Of a stretch of 64,000 bases of DNA, positions 45,455-54,293 are shown in pieces. The stretch spans positions 3,844,001 through 3,908,000 of the forward strand of contig NZ_CP017990.1 of assembly GCF_002208095.1 (NCBI RefSeq). The letters run 5' to 3'. The notes beneath the pieces were generated by a model. The model did not search any database. It was not told the DNA's origin and was given only the letters and a program-made list of their open reading frames with translations. The DNA is from Enterobacter cloacae complex sp. ECNIH7 (lineage in GTDB: Bacteria > Pseudomonadota > Gammaproteobacteria > Enterobacterales > Enterobacteriaceae). Both the position numbers and the translations under genes were made by a program. The number at the start of each line of letters is the position of its first letter. Positions within the stretch are counted from its first letter, which is position 1.

Positions 45455-46870
45455 TTATAAAAAGTAGCGATCGCGGAAGGTCAACAGCGCCTTTTCAAAA
45501 CAGCTAAACGGCGGGTGAACGATGCCCGCCCCAATCATGCCGATGCCCGCGTCTTTGTGGGCAATGGCGGTGTTAATCACCGGCAGAATGCCGCTGCCCG
45601 CGACTTTGGTGATGTCGATGGCGGTTGGGATGCCCATAAACGAGAGCAGCGGAATGGTGACGTTCGGGTTTTCGCCGAGGGTGATTTCGCGCATCTGGCG
45701 GGAGAAGTCGATGGCTTCATCCACCGTGCCGCCCACCAGGGCGACAATCGCCGGGGCCGTCGCCATCGCAAAGCCGCCGATGCCGTAGGTTTCGGTGATG
45801 GCGCTGTCGCCGATGTCCAGCCCGGAGTCTTCCGGCTTATAGCCCGCGAACATCGGGCCGATCACCTGCTGCGCCGGGCCGGTGAACCACTGCCCCGGCA
45901 GGCCTGAAACGCGCAGGCCGAACTCGTATCCGTTACGCGCCATGGTGGTGACGACGGTGCTGTACTCAATGCCGTGCGCGGCGTCCAGCGCGGCCTTACA
46001 CATCGCCATCCAGGTCGGGCCGGAGAAGTAGTCGCTGCTGGCGACAAACTCGAACACCTCGCGCTGCTGCGCCACCGGATAGCCCGCCTGAATCAGCCCC
46101 GGCGTCAGCGCCTGAATAAGAAGCGTGGTGCCCGCGTTGTTGCGGTTGTGGCACTCGTCGCCCATGTGCAGCGCCTGGGCCAGCATCAGGCGCAGGTCGA
46201 TTTCGCCGACGATCTTCATCGCGTCGCGCAGCATCGGGCCGAGCACGTCGCGCATCCAGTTCAGACGGTCGATCACGCTCTGGTCGTTAGCGCCCATGCG
46301 CAGGATCTTCGCCATCTGCTCGCTGAGGTTGGTGAACGCGCGGTTGCCGTAGGTTTTGTTCTCCACGATGTGCATAAACATCGACGCGGAGGTGACGCCC
46401 GCCATCGAGCCCACGCAGTCGTGCTCGTGGCACGGCGAGAAGGTAATTTCTCCGGAGGCAGCGAGCCTTGCCGCATCGTCCAGATCTTTCGCCAGCCCTT
46501 CAAACACCAGCGCCCCGGTGACCGCACCCTTCATCGCCCCGCACATGTTCTCCCAGGCGACAGGCGGACCGGCGTGCAGAATGGTGGTGCGGGTCATGCC
46601 CGGCACCACGTTAATGGCCTGGTCATAGCCCACCAGCACCGGATGGGACTGAATAATGCGCTCAAGAGCGATGCGGTTGGCGGCGGCGATTTTCTCCGCC
46701 AGCGGTTTTTCCGCCAGCCGATCGAGCGCTTCAACAACCTGCATATTGCCCTGCCCCGGCGGCGTCCAGTCGAGCTGGGTCACGGGAACGTGCTGTTTTT
46801 TGAGGTCGTCGCTGAACATCGCAATGCCGACGTTAATCACGTTCAGCCGCTGGTTGAATAAGGTCGTCAT
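45455..46870 (-). CDS. yahG: YahG, DUF1116 (AllG-like) protein
   Basis: 471-residue DUF1116 protein, the same length class as E. coli YahG and the oxamate carbamoyltransferase subunit AllG (YlbE). Recognisable segments are VDWTPPGQG-like LDWTPPGQGN, HPVLVGYDQAINVVPGM, HEHDCVGSMAGVTSAS and GIGGFAMATAPAI. It partners the FdrA-like protein encoded just upstream, whose stop overlaps this start by one base. I placed the start at the ATG at 46870, since the frame further upstream belongs to the FdrA gene. Activity as a carbamoyltransferase subunit is inferred from the AllFGH family. Confidence 0.88.
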   Translation of the reverse strand: MTTLFNQRLNVINVGIAMFSDDLKKQHVPVTQLDWTPPGQGNMQVVEALDRLAEKPLAEKIAAANRIALERIIQSHPVLVGYDQAINVVPGMTRTTILHAGPPVAWENMCGAMKGAVTGALVFEGLAKDLDDAARLAASGEITFSPCHEHDCVGSMAGVTSASMFMHIVENKTYGNRAFTNLSEQMAKILRMGANDQSVIDRLNWMRDVLGPMLRDAMKIVGEIDLRLMLAQALHMGDECHNRNNAGTTLLIQALTPGLIQAGYPVAQQREVFEFVASSDYFSGPTWMAMCKAALDAAHGIEYSTVVTTMARNGYEFGLRVSGLPGQWFTGPAQQVIGPMFAGYKPEDSGLDIGDSAITETYGIGGFAMATAPAIVALVGGTVDEAIDFSRQMREITLGENPNVTIPLLSFMGIPTAIDITKVAGSGILPVINTAIAHKDAGIGMIGAGIVHPPFSCFEKALLTFRDRYFL

Positions 46871-48411
46871 TATGCTTTCTCCCCTTTGCAGACAAATTCG
46901 CGTGCCAGTAATCCGGTGTTGGTACTGCTGCTGGCCCAGATGACGCCTGCGTCGGTCAGCAGCTGGCACTGCTGCGCCAGCGACTGCGGATCCTGGTCGG
47001 TGCCGAGCACGTAGCCGAGAATTTCCAGAGGACGGTTATCGGCCTTCGCGATCGCCTGCGCCTCTTTGATAGCGTCGATCATCACGCCGACCGGATCCTC
47101 ATGCGCGCCGAAGCCCAGCACGAAGTCCATCACGATGACGCCCACCTCCGGATCGCGCGCCTCCTGCAGCAGGCGGCTGATGCGGTTGGTCGGGTCGATC
47201 ATCGGGTGCGGCTTGCCGTTGGTGAAGTCATCGTCGCCAAAGTCGAGGAAGGTGTGGGCTTTACTGACATTGACGTCGCTCAGGCGCTTAGCTGGATCCG
47301 GCTGGATGTTACTGTAAACGTCGTCGAATTTCGCAAGCGCCGCGAACATCGCCTCGTCGCACAGGGTGCCGCCGCAGAACAGGCCGCGAATGTACTTCTG
47401 CTGCGGCGTCAGGCGAGTGCGCACCTCTTCAATCAACGGCCAGTTGAGCGGATGCAGATCGAGGGACTCTTTTTTGATGCCGGTGAGCAGGACCGCCTTC
47501 AGGGCCGCCTCTTTGGTGCCGCGCGCAAACTGCAGGCCGTCTTCATCGGCGGGCGGTTCGCTGCGGCCGAGGAAGCTGACAACCACCGGTTTGCGGCAGG
47601 CGCGCGCGCGGGCCAGCACTTTCTCCGCCACCGCAGGGGCCGGTGGCTTGGAGATCAGCGCAATCACCTGGGTCGCGTCGTCCGCTTCCAGCATGTCGAT
47701 GGCGTCGAGCATCATCAGGCCGCCGATTTTCTCGCTGAGATCGCGTCCGCCGGTGCCAATCAGCTGCGACACGCCGCCGCCGAATTCGTGAATGCGCACG
47801 CTCAGCTCCTGGCTGCCGGTGCCGGATGCGCCGACGATGCCAATCGGTCCGCGGCGCACCGCGTTGGCAAAGCACAGTCCCGCGCCGTTGATAATGGCGG
47901 TGCCGCAGTCCGGCCCCATCATCAGCAGACCTTTCTTATGCGCAAGCTGCTTCAGCGCCAGCTCGTCGTCGAGCGACACGTTATCGGAAAACAGCATCAC
48001 GTTGAGATCGTTTTCCAGCGCCTGGCGCGCTTCGCGGGCAGCGAAGGTGCCGTTGACGGAAATCACCGCGAGGTTGCTCTCCGGGCGATGAGTTTTGGCG
48101 CTGGCAATCGTGGCGTAGCGCGCTTCATGGGTGCCGCCGCTCTCTTTACGCGTGAACAGCGCTTCGATGGCCGCCAGGGTTTCATCATTCGCCGCGTCGC
48201 CTTTAATCACGATCATCAGGTCGCCGTTTTTGGCGTCGGCTAATTCCGGCGTTAATAGCCCGAGGTTTTTTAATACGCCTTTGTTCATTTCCGTCGCCAT
48301 CGCGACAAACGCCTGCTCGACGCCCGGTAATTTATTGGCTTTGGTGGAAACAGACATTAATGATACGGAGTCAAAATATGTGTTCTTTTTTATGACGATT
48401 TTTGTGGGCAT
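46870..48411 (-). CDS. yahF: YahF, FdrA-like acyl-CoA synthetase-fold protein
   Basis: 513-residue protein of the FdrA/AllF family, with a succinyl-CoA-synthetase alpha fold. Motifs are KKNTYFDSVSLMSVSTKANK at the start, LMMGPDCGTAIINGAGLCFA, IGIVGASGTGSQELSVRIHE, GGRDLSEKIGGLMM, and a second CoA-binding half from FCGGTLCDEAMFA. It is the main subunit of the predicted carbamoyltransferase with the YahG-like protein. The start ATG at 48411 has aggaga 7 bases upstream; earlier starts are not supported. In E. coli a third gene, yahE, lies upstream of yahF; here there is only a 106-bp gap to yahD. Confidence 0.9.
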   Translation of the reverse strand: MPTKIVIKKNTYFDSVSLMSVSTKANKLPGVEQAFVAMATEMNKGVLKNLGLLTPELADAKNGDLMIVIKGDAANDETLAAIEALFTRKESGGTHEARYATIASAKTHRPESNLAVISVNGTFAAREARQALENDLNVMLFSDNVSLDDELALKQLAHKKGLLMMGPDCGTAIINGAGLCFANAVRRGPIGIVGASGTGSQELSVRIHEFGGGVSQLIGTGGRDLSEKIGGLMMLDAIDMLEADDATQVIALISKPPAPAVAEKVLARARACRKPVVVSFLGRSEPPADEDGLQFARGTKEAALKAVLLTGIKKESLDLHPLNWPLIEEVRTRLTPQQKYIRGLFCGGTLCDEAMFAALAKFDDVYSNIQPDPAKRLSDVNVSKAHTFLDFGDDDFTNGKPHPMIDPTNRISRLLQEARDPEVGVIVMDFVLGFGAHEDPVGVMIDAIKEAQAIAKADNRPLEILGYVLGTDQDPQSLAQQCQLLTDAGVIWASSSTNTGLLAREFVCKGEKA

Positions 48412-48517
48412 TATTTTCTCCTGAACGCGGATAAAAGGGGGCCGCCGTCGTGCAAAATGCACGTCGGTAAAAATGCGTTTTAATTAGCGGCCAGCCGGAA
48501 AAAGCTGGCCGAATGCG

Positions 48518-49123
48518 TTATGCGCCCGCCGCCAGCAGTAGGTCAGCTATTGCATCGAAGCCTTTTTCCCGCGCCAGTTCGAGCGGGGTTTTACCGTACT
48601 TGTCGGTCATGTGCGGGTTCGCGCCGTGATCCAACAGCAGCTTCACGATCTCCTGCTGCTTAGCGCCGCCGTCGTTAAGCACGATCGCTTCCAGCAGCGG
48701 CGTCCAGCCGACAAAGTTAGTGTGGTTGACGTTGATATCGGTTTTTTCCAGCAGCTCGCGCACGATCTCCACGTGCCCTTTTTCGCTGGCAGGGGTAATG
48801 CCCACGCCGCCAAAGCGCGTCAGGCGGTCGAGATCCGGATTTGCCGGAAGGACAAGGCGCAGCAGGGTGATATCGTTGGTCAGGCAGCTAATGAGGAAGG
48901 GGTTAAAGCAGGTCTGATCCTGTTTATCAATATCCGCCCCGGCGGCAATTAATAACGCCACGCAGTCATAATGCTTTTTCAGGCTGGCAATAATAACGGC
49001 GGTTCTTTTCTGACGGTTGGTGGCGTTAATATCCACGCCTTTCTCCAGACAGGCTTTTAGCGCATCGCTATTGCCCTCTTCTGCCGCCAGCAGAAATTCA
49101 GTAACGAGTTCGTTCGCAGACAT
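48518..49123 (-). CDS. yahD: YahD, ankyrin-repeat protein
   Basis: 201-residue protein made of ankyrin repeats, the same length as E. coli YahD. Units visible are EGNSDALKACLEKGVDINAT, NRQKRTAVIIASLKKHYD, GHVEIVRELLEKTDINVN and LLLDHGANPHMTDKYGKTPL. No signal peptide, so it is cytoplasmic and probably acts as a protein-binding scaffold. It is the first gene of the operon and divergent from the LysR gene yahB. Confidence 0.9.
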   Translation of the reverse strand: MSANELVTEFLLAAEEGNSDALKACLEKGVDINATNRQKRTAVIIASLKKHYDCVALLIAAGADIDKQDQTCFNPFLISCLTNDITLLRLVLPANPDLDRLTRFGGVGITPASEKGHVEIVRELLEKTDINVNHTNFVGWTPLLEAIVLNDGGAKQQEIVKLLLDHGANPHMTDKYGKTPLELAREKGFDAIADLLLAAGA

Positions 49124-49443
49124 ATTCAGACTCCCGATGTTTTTATTTCTGTTGACCTGAGAATAGCAACAGCCTGGTCATAAAAGAATCCGCTTAAAAA
49201 TGATTCATCGACAGTCAATTCATTGTTGAGGTAAATTCAATAAACCGGTCAAAACGTGCGTCTGTGCAACCTTTTTCTTATGTTTACCCGCTTTTTAGCG
49301 CTTCTGCCTGCATTATGCTTATGTCTGACGAAGCCTTACCGTATGCGGCTTTCGACAAAGAGTCAGAACTGTGATCGGCTTCAAATGCGTTGTAACAACG
49401 CTGTTAAAATATGTTCAAAACTGATGGCTGAACGGAGTGAGAT
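49124..49443. promoter_or_regulatory. Divergent yahD-yahB control region
   Basis: 320 bp between yahD (minus) and yahB (plus). LysR regulators usually bind here and act on both directions. I see a short AT-rich part at about 49,180-49,250 but no confident operator. A 63-codon frame on the plus strand here has no ribosome binding site and is probably not a gene. Confidence 0.5.
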
Positions 49444-50373
49444 ATGAATTCCATCTTTACCGAGGAGAACCTGCTGGCCTTTACTACCGCCGCACGCTTC
49501 GGCAGCTTCAGCAAAGCCGCCGCCGAACTGGGCGTGACGACCTCTGCCATCAGCTACACCATTAAGCGCATGGAGACCGGGTTGGACGTGGTGCTATTCG
49601 TCCGCAGCACGCGCAGCATTGAGCTGACAGAGTCCGGATTTTACTTTTATCGTAAGGCCACCGACCTGCTTAACGACTTTCACGCCATCAAGCGCGGGAT
49701 TGACACCATTTCTCAGGGCATTGAGGCGCGGGTGCGCATCTGTATCAACCAGCTTTTGTATACCCCACGCCACACGGCGCGGCTGCTGCAGGTGCTGAAA
49801 AAGCAGTTTCCCACCTGTCAGATCACCGTGACCACCGAGGTCTACAACGGCGTCTGGGACTCCATCATCAATAACCAGGCCAACATCGCGATTGGCGCGC
49901 CGGACACGCTGCTGGACGGTGGCGGGATTGATTACACCGAGATCGGCGCCATTCGCTGGGTGTTTGCCATCGCGCCGGAACATCCGCTGGCATTCACCCC
50001 GGAGCCGATAGCGGAAAGCCAGCTGCGCCTGTATCCCAACATCATGGTGGAAGATACCGCGCACACCATTAACAAAAAGGTCGGCTGGCTGCTGCACGGG
50101 CAGGAGGCGATTCTGGTCCCGGACTTTAACACCAAATGTCAGTGTCAGATCCTGGGCGAAGGGATTGGCTTTTTGCCGGAATACATGGCCCGCGAGGCGG
50201 TAGACGCGGGGCTGCTGGTCACCCGACGGATTAATAACCCGCGTCAGGATTCGCGCATGCTGCTCGCCACGCAGCATGCCGCAACCGGCCAGGTCACGCG
50301 GTGGATCAAGCAGCAGTTTGGTCCAGCGGGGGTACTGACCGATATCTATAGCGATTTACTGTGGCGCGCCTAG
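49444..50373 (+). CDS. yahB: YahB, LysR-family regulator
   Basis: 309-residue LysR regulator, one residue shorter than E. coli YahB. The helix-turn-helix is in AFTTAARFGSFSKAAAELGVTTSAISYTIKRME, and RVRICINQLLY begins the effector-binding domain. It is divergent from the yahD-yahJ operon, its likely target. The ATG is preceded by ggagtg. Its last 4 bases overlap the convergent yqaE gene. The ligand is presumably the operon's substrate. Confidence 0.88.
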   Translation: MNSIFTEENLLAFTTAARFGSFSKAAAELGVTTSAISYTIKRMETGLDVVLFVRSTRSIELTESGFYFYRKATDLLNDFHAIKRGIDTISQGIEARVRICINQLLYTPRHTARLLQVLKKQFPTCQITVTTEVYNGVWDSIINNQANIAIGAPDTLLDGGGIDYTEIGAIRWVFAIAPEHPLAFTPEPIAESQLRLYPNIMVEDTAHTINKKVGWLLHGQEAILVPDFNTKCQCQILGEGIGFLPEYMAREAVDAGLLVTRRINNPRQDSRMLLATQHAATGQVTRWIKQQFGPAGVLTDIYSDLLWRA

Positions 50374-50528
50374 CTTTTGCTCTGTACCCAAAACGCGTGA
50401 ATGAGGCCGGGGAAGTAGCCCAGCAGCGTCAGAAGAATGTTGATAATAAACGCCCAGCCAAACCCTTTGCCCAACAGCACGCCCAGCGGCGGTATAAGGA
50501 TCGTAAAAACAATACGCCAAAATCCCAT
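50370..50528 (-). CDS. yqaE: YqaE, PMP3-family small membrane protein
   Basis: 52-residue proteolipid with two hydrophobic spans, MGFWRIVFTILIPPLGVLLG and WAFIINILLTLLGYFPGLIH, ending FWVQSKS. This is the exact length and motif set of YqaE/PMP3 proteins (IPPLGV, GYFPGLIHAFW). In yeast Pmp3 affects membrane potential, and bacterial members respond to envelope stress. ggag lies 6 bases before the start. It is convergent with yahB. Confidence 0.93.
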   Translation of the reverse strand: MGFWRIVFTILIPPLGVLLGKGFGWAFIINILLTLLGYFPGLIHAFWVQSKS

Positions 50529-50667
50529 ATAAACACTCCGTTCAGTCTAATCCATTGAAAATAATAAAGAGAACGCTGTAAGCATAGCCAGTTTATTCGT
50601 CTGTACCAGTTCCGGGCCTCGCGTTTACCCTCTTTTACGCTTTTGACGCTGGTTTAATGCATCGAAT

Positions 50668-50705
50668 TAGTTTAGCATTTACTTAATTAAGTAAATGCTA
50701 AACTA
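50668..50705. promoter_or_regulatory. 38-bp perfect palindrome upstream of ygaV
   Basis: The arm tagtttagcatttacttaa is followed at once by its exact reverse complement, giving a 38-bp perfect dyad that ends 2 bases before the ygaV start. It is the probable operator of YgaV, which represses its own operon. There is no Shine-Dalgarno sequence between it and the ATG. Confidence 0.75.
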
Positions 50706-50707
50706 TT

Positions 50708-51007
50708 ATGACCGAACTCGAACAGCTTCAGGCCAGCGCCGGGCAGGCCGCCACACTCTTAAAAGCGATGAGCAACCCCCGTCGCCTGCTGATCCTCTGC
50801 ACCCTGTGCGGAGCGCCCGGCACCAGCGCGGGGGAGCTTGCGCAAGCCACGGGGCTAAGTCCTTCCGCCACGTCGCAGCATCTGGCGCGCATGCGTGAGG
50901 AAGGGCTTATCGACAGCACTCGCGATGCGCAGCGCATTCTCTATTCCATTAAAAACAATGCGGTACATCAGCTTATCAGCACTCTGAAAACCCTTTATTG
51001 CCCGTAA
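50708..51007 (+). CDS. ygaV: YgaV, ArsR-family sulfide-responsive repressor
   Basis: 99-residue ArsR/SmtB-type winged-helix repressor, same length as E. coli YgaV. Motifs are LLKAMSNPRRLLILCTLCGA, the recognition helix TGLSPSATSQHLARMREEGL and the end IKNNAVHQLISTLKTLYCP. The conserved cysteines are in CTLCGAPG and YCP. E. coli YgaV represses itself and other genes until sulfide or polysulfide species oxidise it. It is 9 bases upstream of ygaP and coupled to it. The start coincides with the MTEL start of E. coli although no ribosome binding site is seen. Confidence 0.92.
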   Translation: MTELEQLQASAGQAATLLKAMSNPRRLLILCTLCGAPGTSAGELAQATGLSPSATSQHLARMREEGLIDSTRDAQRILYSIKNNAVHQLISTLKTLYCP

Positions 51008-51016
51008 GGAGTCGCC

Positions 51017-51538
51017 ATGTCACTTCCTCTTCTTTCACCGCGCCAGGCCAATGCCCGCGTCGCTGAAGGCGCAAAACTGATTGATATTCGTGATGCCGAT
51101 GAGTACGCCCGCGAGCATATTCCCGCCGCGCGGTCCGTGCCGCTGGATACCTTACCCGACGCACTTAACGCGCAGGCGGGCGATACGGTGATTTTTCACT
51201 GCCAGTCCGGCGCCCGGACGTCGGGGAATGCCGACCGCCTTGCTCAGGCCGCCGCGCCCGCAGAGGCATTTGTGGTCGAGGGGGGCATTCAGGGCTGGAA
51301 GCAGGCCGGACTGCCGACCGTCGAAGACAAGTCCCAGCCGCTGCCGCTGATGCGTCAGGTGCAAATTGCCGCCGGGCTGTTAATACTCTGTGGCGTGGTG
51401 CTGGGCTATAGCGTCTCCAGCGGCTTTTTCCTGCTCAGCGGCTTTGTCGGAGCCGGTCTGCTGTTCGCCGGTGTGACGGGCTTTTGCGGCATGGCGCGAC
51501 TGCTCAAGGTGATGCCCTGGAACCGGCGTACCTCATAA
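51017..51538 (+). CDS. ygaP: YgaP, membrane rhodanese
   Basis: 173-residue protein: a rhodanese domain (residues 1-110; [18 protein letters not shown]) with the active-site Cys in [16 protein letters not shown], followed by two membrane helices ([19 protein letters not shown] and [16 protein letters not shown]). E. coli YgaP transfers sulfane sulfur and detoxifies sulfur species at the inner membrane. It is the second gene of the ygaVP operon and 9 bases downstream of ygaV, with aaggag before the start. Confidence 0.92.
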   Translation: MSLPLLSPRQANARVAEGAKLIDIRDADEYAREHIPAARSVPLDTLPDALNAQAGDTVIFHCQSGARTSGNADRLAQAAAPAEAFVVEGGIQGWKQAGLPTVEDKSQPLPLMRQVQIAAGLLILCGVVLGYSVSSGFFLLSGFVGAGLLFAGVTGFCGMARLLKVMPWNRRTS

Positions 51539-51617
51539 GCAATAATCGGTGAAATACGCTGTACCCGGCGTCATGCGTGGGCTAAGGTGAAGATCGCTAA
51601 AACGATGAGGAGGTAAT

Positions 51618-51797
51618 ATGTTTTCTGTCGGTGATTATGTGCAACCGCGTAAGGGCGGCCCGAAACTGAAAGTGCTCGAAGTAAACGGTGACAGCATTGT
51701 GGCGGTCCAGGCCAGCAATGAGCAAGGCGAGAAATATACGCTGAAAGCCGCCGATGTGGCGCCTTATACCGAAGAAGGCGATTTCGGCGTCTGCTGA
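51618..51797 (+). CDS. YodC-like small protein (DUF2158)
   Basis: 59-residue basic protein beginning MFSVGDYVQPRKGGPKLKVL and ending EGDFGVC. It matches the DUF2158/YodC type, a small SH3-like barrel of unknown role. The start is preceded by gaggaggtaat, a strong ribosome binding site. It lies 80 bases after ygaP and is probably its own unit. Confidence 0.85.
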   Translation: MFSVGDYVQPRKGGPKLKVLEVNGDSIVAVQASNEQGEKYTLKAADVAPYTEEGDFGVC

Positions 51798-51835
51798 ACA
51801 GTCAGCCGGGCGGCGTGTTCCGCCCGGCTCATTCG

Positions 51836-52240
51836 TTAGATCAGAAAATCATCCAGTGATTTACCGTCTGCCAGCGCGCTGGCGATAGGCTTCGGCGTGC
51901 GGCCCTGGCCGGTCCACGTTTTCTCTTCGCCGTTCTGGTCAATAAAGCGATATTTTGCTTCACGCGGCTTACGCTTTTTCGCTTGCTTACCCGTCTGCGC
52001 CAGTTCAGAACCCAGCAGGTCAGTCGGTGAAATACCATCAGCTTTCATTAGCTCCAGCAGGGCATTAATTTTTTCCTGCTGCTCAGCACGCTGCTGCTCT
52101 AATTCCGTCAGCTCGCTGCGTTTCTCTTCAGTAACGACCCTGACCTTTTCCAGCATTTCCTCAAGAACGTCCAGGGATAATTCACGCGCCATGGCGCGCA
52201 GGGTTCGGATATTATTAAGATTCTGTAACGTCAAAGACAT
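51836..52240 (-). CDS. stpA: StpA, H-NS paralogue
   Basis: 134-residue nucleoid protein, the exact length of E. coli StpA. The N-terminal dimerisation helices read LQNLNNIRTLRAMARELSLDVLEEMLEK, the linker is basic (KQAKKRKPREAKY), and the DNA-binding core is TWTGQGRTPKPIASALADGKSLDDF, with the QGR hook that reads the AT-rich minor groove. The ATG at 52240 was chosen, since the frame upstream is not part of any StpA. It silences AT-rich and horizontally acquired genes and has RNA chaperone activity. It sits between ygaP and alaE, as in E. coli. Confidence 0.95.
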   Translation of the reverse strand: MSLTLQNLNNIRTLRAMARELSLDVLEEMLEKVRVVTEEKRSELTELEQQRAEQQEKINALLELMKADGISPTDLLGSELAQTGKQAKKRKPREAKYRFIDQNGEEKTWTGQGRTPKPIASALADGKSLDDFLI

Positions 52241-52736
52241 ATTATTTGAAAACCTTTTCTTTGGGGGGTAAATAGATAAATCGCCGACAGAATAATTCAT
52301 TTGAGTTGAAATATCTACCCAAGGGTCCGTAAGGGCATCAGTGTAAATATATTTAGAACTCACTGTTAATAATAGCGCAAGGTGCTGACAGGACACCGAT
52401 GAATCCAATCACTCCATTAATATAAATGGCCAACTTTAATCCAAATTACAGCATACTGCGCCGCGTCAGGTGGAAGATTCCTGACTTTAGCCACTAACAA
52501 AACCAACTCATTGATTTTAATGCAAAAAACATCAAACAAGACAGATTATAACGATCGGAACAAAAAACGAACAACTTTAGAGAATTTTGTGGACAAAAGG
52601 CGATTAAATAAAAATTTATCACTAGTTGTTAGTTCAAACGCAGAAATATACGCTATACACGTCAAACAAACCAACCTAAAGCACTAACCGCTGAAGGAAA
52701 ATCGTTTCTTTTGTGTTCTTCTCAAGGAGTTCAGAC
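52241..52736. promoter_or_regulatory. AT-rich divergent region between stpA and alaE
   Basis: About 500 bp, AT-rich over 52,240-52,690, between the divergent genes stpA and alaE. It must carry both promoters. The stpA side has long runs of A/T suited to self-binding by H-NS and StpA. I see no confident operator. Confidence 0.55.
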
Positions 52737-53186
52737 ATGTTCTCGCCGCAATCTCGCCTGCGCCACGCGGTGGCGGATACTTTCGCGATGGTTGTTTACT
52801 GTTCCGTCGTGAACATGCTGATCGAAATATTCCTCTCCGGAATGTCCTTCGAGCAGTCGCTTTCTTCTCGTCTGGTGGCGATCCCGGTCAATATTATTAT
52901 TGCATGGCCTTACGGTTTATACCGCGATGCGGTAATGCGCTTCGCGCGTCGTATCAGCCCAGCAGGCTGGGTGAAAAACCTGGCGGACGTTCTGGCGTAT
53001 GTGACGTTCCAGTCGCCGGTTTACGTGGCCATTCTCCTGACAGTCGGTGCAGACTGGCACCAGATCGCTGCGGCGGTCAGTTCGAATATTGTCATTTCGA
53101 TGTTGATGGGAGCCGTTTACGGCTATTTCCTCGACTACTGCCGCCGCCTGTTTAAGGTCAGCCAGTACAGCCAGGCAAAAGCGTGA
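52737..53186 (+). CDS. alaE: AlaE, L-alanine exporter
   Basis: 149-residue inner-membrane exporter, identical in length to E. coli AlaE (YgaW). Recognisable segments are [60 protein letters not shown] and [18 protein letters not shown], giving four hydrophobic spans. It exports L-alanine and relieves alanyl-peptide toxicity. I chose the ATG at 52737, which follows aaggag by 7 bases; the longer frame needs a GTG and lacks such a site. Confidence 0.95.
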   Translation: MFSPQSRLRHAVADTFAMVVYCSVVNMLIEIFLSGMSFEQSLSSRLVAIPVNIIIAWPYGLYRDAVMRFARRISPAGWVKNLADVLAYVTFQSPVYVAILLTVGADWHQIAAAVSSNIVISMLMGAVYGYFLDYCRRLFKVSQYSQAKA

Positions 53187-53218
53187 TGTGAAGCGACTGG
53201 CGCACGCCAGTCGCGGAT

Positions 53219-53563
53219 TTACTGTACGTCGCCAAACAGTCCCTTCAAAAATCGCTCCAGCGCCATACGCGAACTGAAACCGTGCGGAATACCGTAATGC
53301 TCATGCCGTTCACCGCCTAAATAGAGCGGAAATTGCTGATAATGATCGCAGGTTTTAATATCCGAGGCAGGCTCAGCAAATGACAAACTTCTGTCTTTCA
53401 GCGTCGGGTGAATAATGAGAGCGGTACGTCCCATTCTTGCTTCGCGATTAACATAAACATAATTCTCGCCGCGGCGATATCCATACGCTTTTGGCGTCAC
53501 CTCATCCATGGTGAATCCCTCTTTTTCAAGAACGCGTGCCACCTCGTCAGGTCGTAAATACAT
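53219..53563 (-). CDS. ygaC: YgaC, DUF2002 protein
   Basis: 114-residue cytoplasmic protein matching E. coli YgaC in length and sequence ([42 protein letters not shown]-like [20 protein letters not shown]). Function is unknown; in E. coli it is Fur-repressed. It is convergent with alaE and its stop lies 33 bases from that gene's end. Confidence 0.92.
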   Translation of the reverse strand: MYLRPDEVARVLEKEGFTMDEVTPKAYGYRRGENYVYVNREARMGRTALIIHPTLKDRSLSFAEPASDIKTCDHYQQFPLYLGGERHEHYGIPHGFSSRMALERFLKGLFGDVQ

Positions 53564-53723
53564 ATCTTTTCCTCGTTATCTTTTCCTGCCCGGCAACCTT
53601 ACAGTATTCAGCAATAGCAGGGCTTTCAGAATAGTCCATAAACTGCCGGATAACGCGTGATGCGCTTCAGATATTAAATTTCTGAACTAAACTGAACGGG
53701 AACACAAAATTACGGAGGATCGT

Positions 53724-54050
53724 ATGTTTAACAGACCGAACCGAAACGATATTAATGACGACGCGCAGGATATTCGTAATGATGTCAGCCAATTAGCGGA
53801 CACGCTGGAAGAGGTGCTGAAGTCCTGGGGAAGTGACGCGAAGGACGAAGCGGATGCCGCAAAGCGTAAGGCTCAGTCTCTGCTCCGTGAAACCCGCGCC
53901 CGTATGAACGGACGTTCACGCGCCACGCAGGCTGCCTGCGATATGGCAAGCTGTGCTACGACCTTCGTGCGTGAAAAACCGCTATGTACTCTGGGAACCG
54001 TCGCAGCGGTCGGCATCTTCGTCGGTGCCCTGCTCAGCCTGCGTAAATAA
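53724..54050 (+). CDS. ygaM: YgaM, DUF883 membrane-anchored protein
   Basis: 108-residue protein of the ElaB/YqjD/YgaM family. It has a charged, helical N-terminal 80 residues (DDAQDIRNDVSQLADTLEEV) and a C-terminal membrane anchor with a CTLGTVAAVGIFVGALLSL helix. Family members bind ribosomes at the inner membrane in stationary phase, and YgaM is RpoS-influenced in E. coli. ggagg lies 6 bases before the start. A good terminator follows 14 bases after the stop. Confidence 0.93.
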   Translation: MFNRPNRNDINDDAQDIRNDVSQLADTLEEVLKSWGSDAKDEADAAKRKAQSLLRETRARMNGRSRATQAACDMASCATTFVREKPLCTLGTVAAVGIFVGALLSLRK

Positions 54051-54063
54051 TCCCGCGTATTCT

Positions 54064-54096
54064 GCCCCGGTAGCCTCAGGCGCCGGGGCTTTTTTA
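54064..54096 (+). terminator. Rho-independent terminator after ygaM
   Basis: A 7-bp stem (gccccgg / ccggggc) with a 12-base loop and a following run of six T. It isolates ygaM from the nrd operon. Confidence 0.82.
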
Positions 54097-54174
54097 TGCC
54101 CGTAAGCCTGAAAAACCTGTACAGCCTCCCCTGCCCCGCTGTGCTCATCACAGGGGCGATATTAATCTAAATTT

Positions 54175-54222
54175 CCCATATCTCGTATGGTTGAAACTTA
54201 AGACAACTACATCTAGTATTCC
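54175..54222. promoter_or_regulatory. Two NrdR boxes upstream of nrdH
   Basis: Two related imperfect palindromes, ccatatctcgtatg at 54176-54189 and ctacatctagtatt at 54207-54220, have matching centres 31 bp apart. Pairs of NrdR boxes about three helical turns apart control class Ib ribonucleotide reductase operons, so repression of nrdHIEF when dATP is high is expected. Confidence 0.62.
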
Positions 54223-54293
54223 TTTTAGCAATACACACACAACCCGACGCGATGATTCGCGCCACACCCTCATTTTAAATGGAAATACGAATC

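Noticed and set aside
42272..48243. Long plus-strand frames opposite the yah operon, up to 380 codons
   Set aside because: They follow codon bias of the real genes on the other strand and their translations are Arg, His and Gln-rich without domain features.
49256..49447. 63-codon frame between yahD and yahB
   Set aside because: It lies in the control region, has no ribosome binding site, and overlaps the yahB start.
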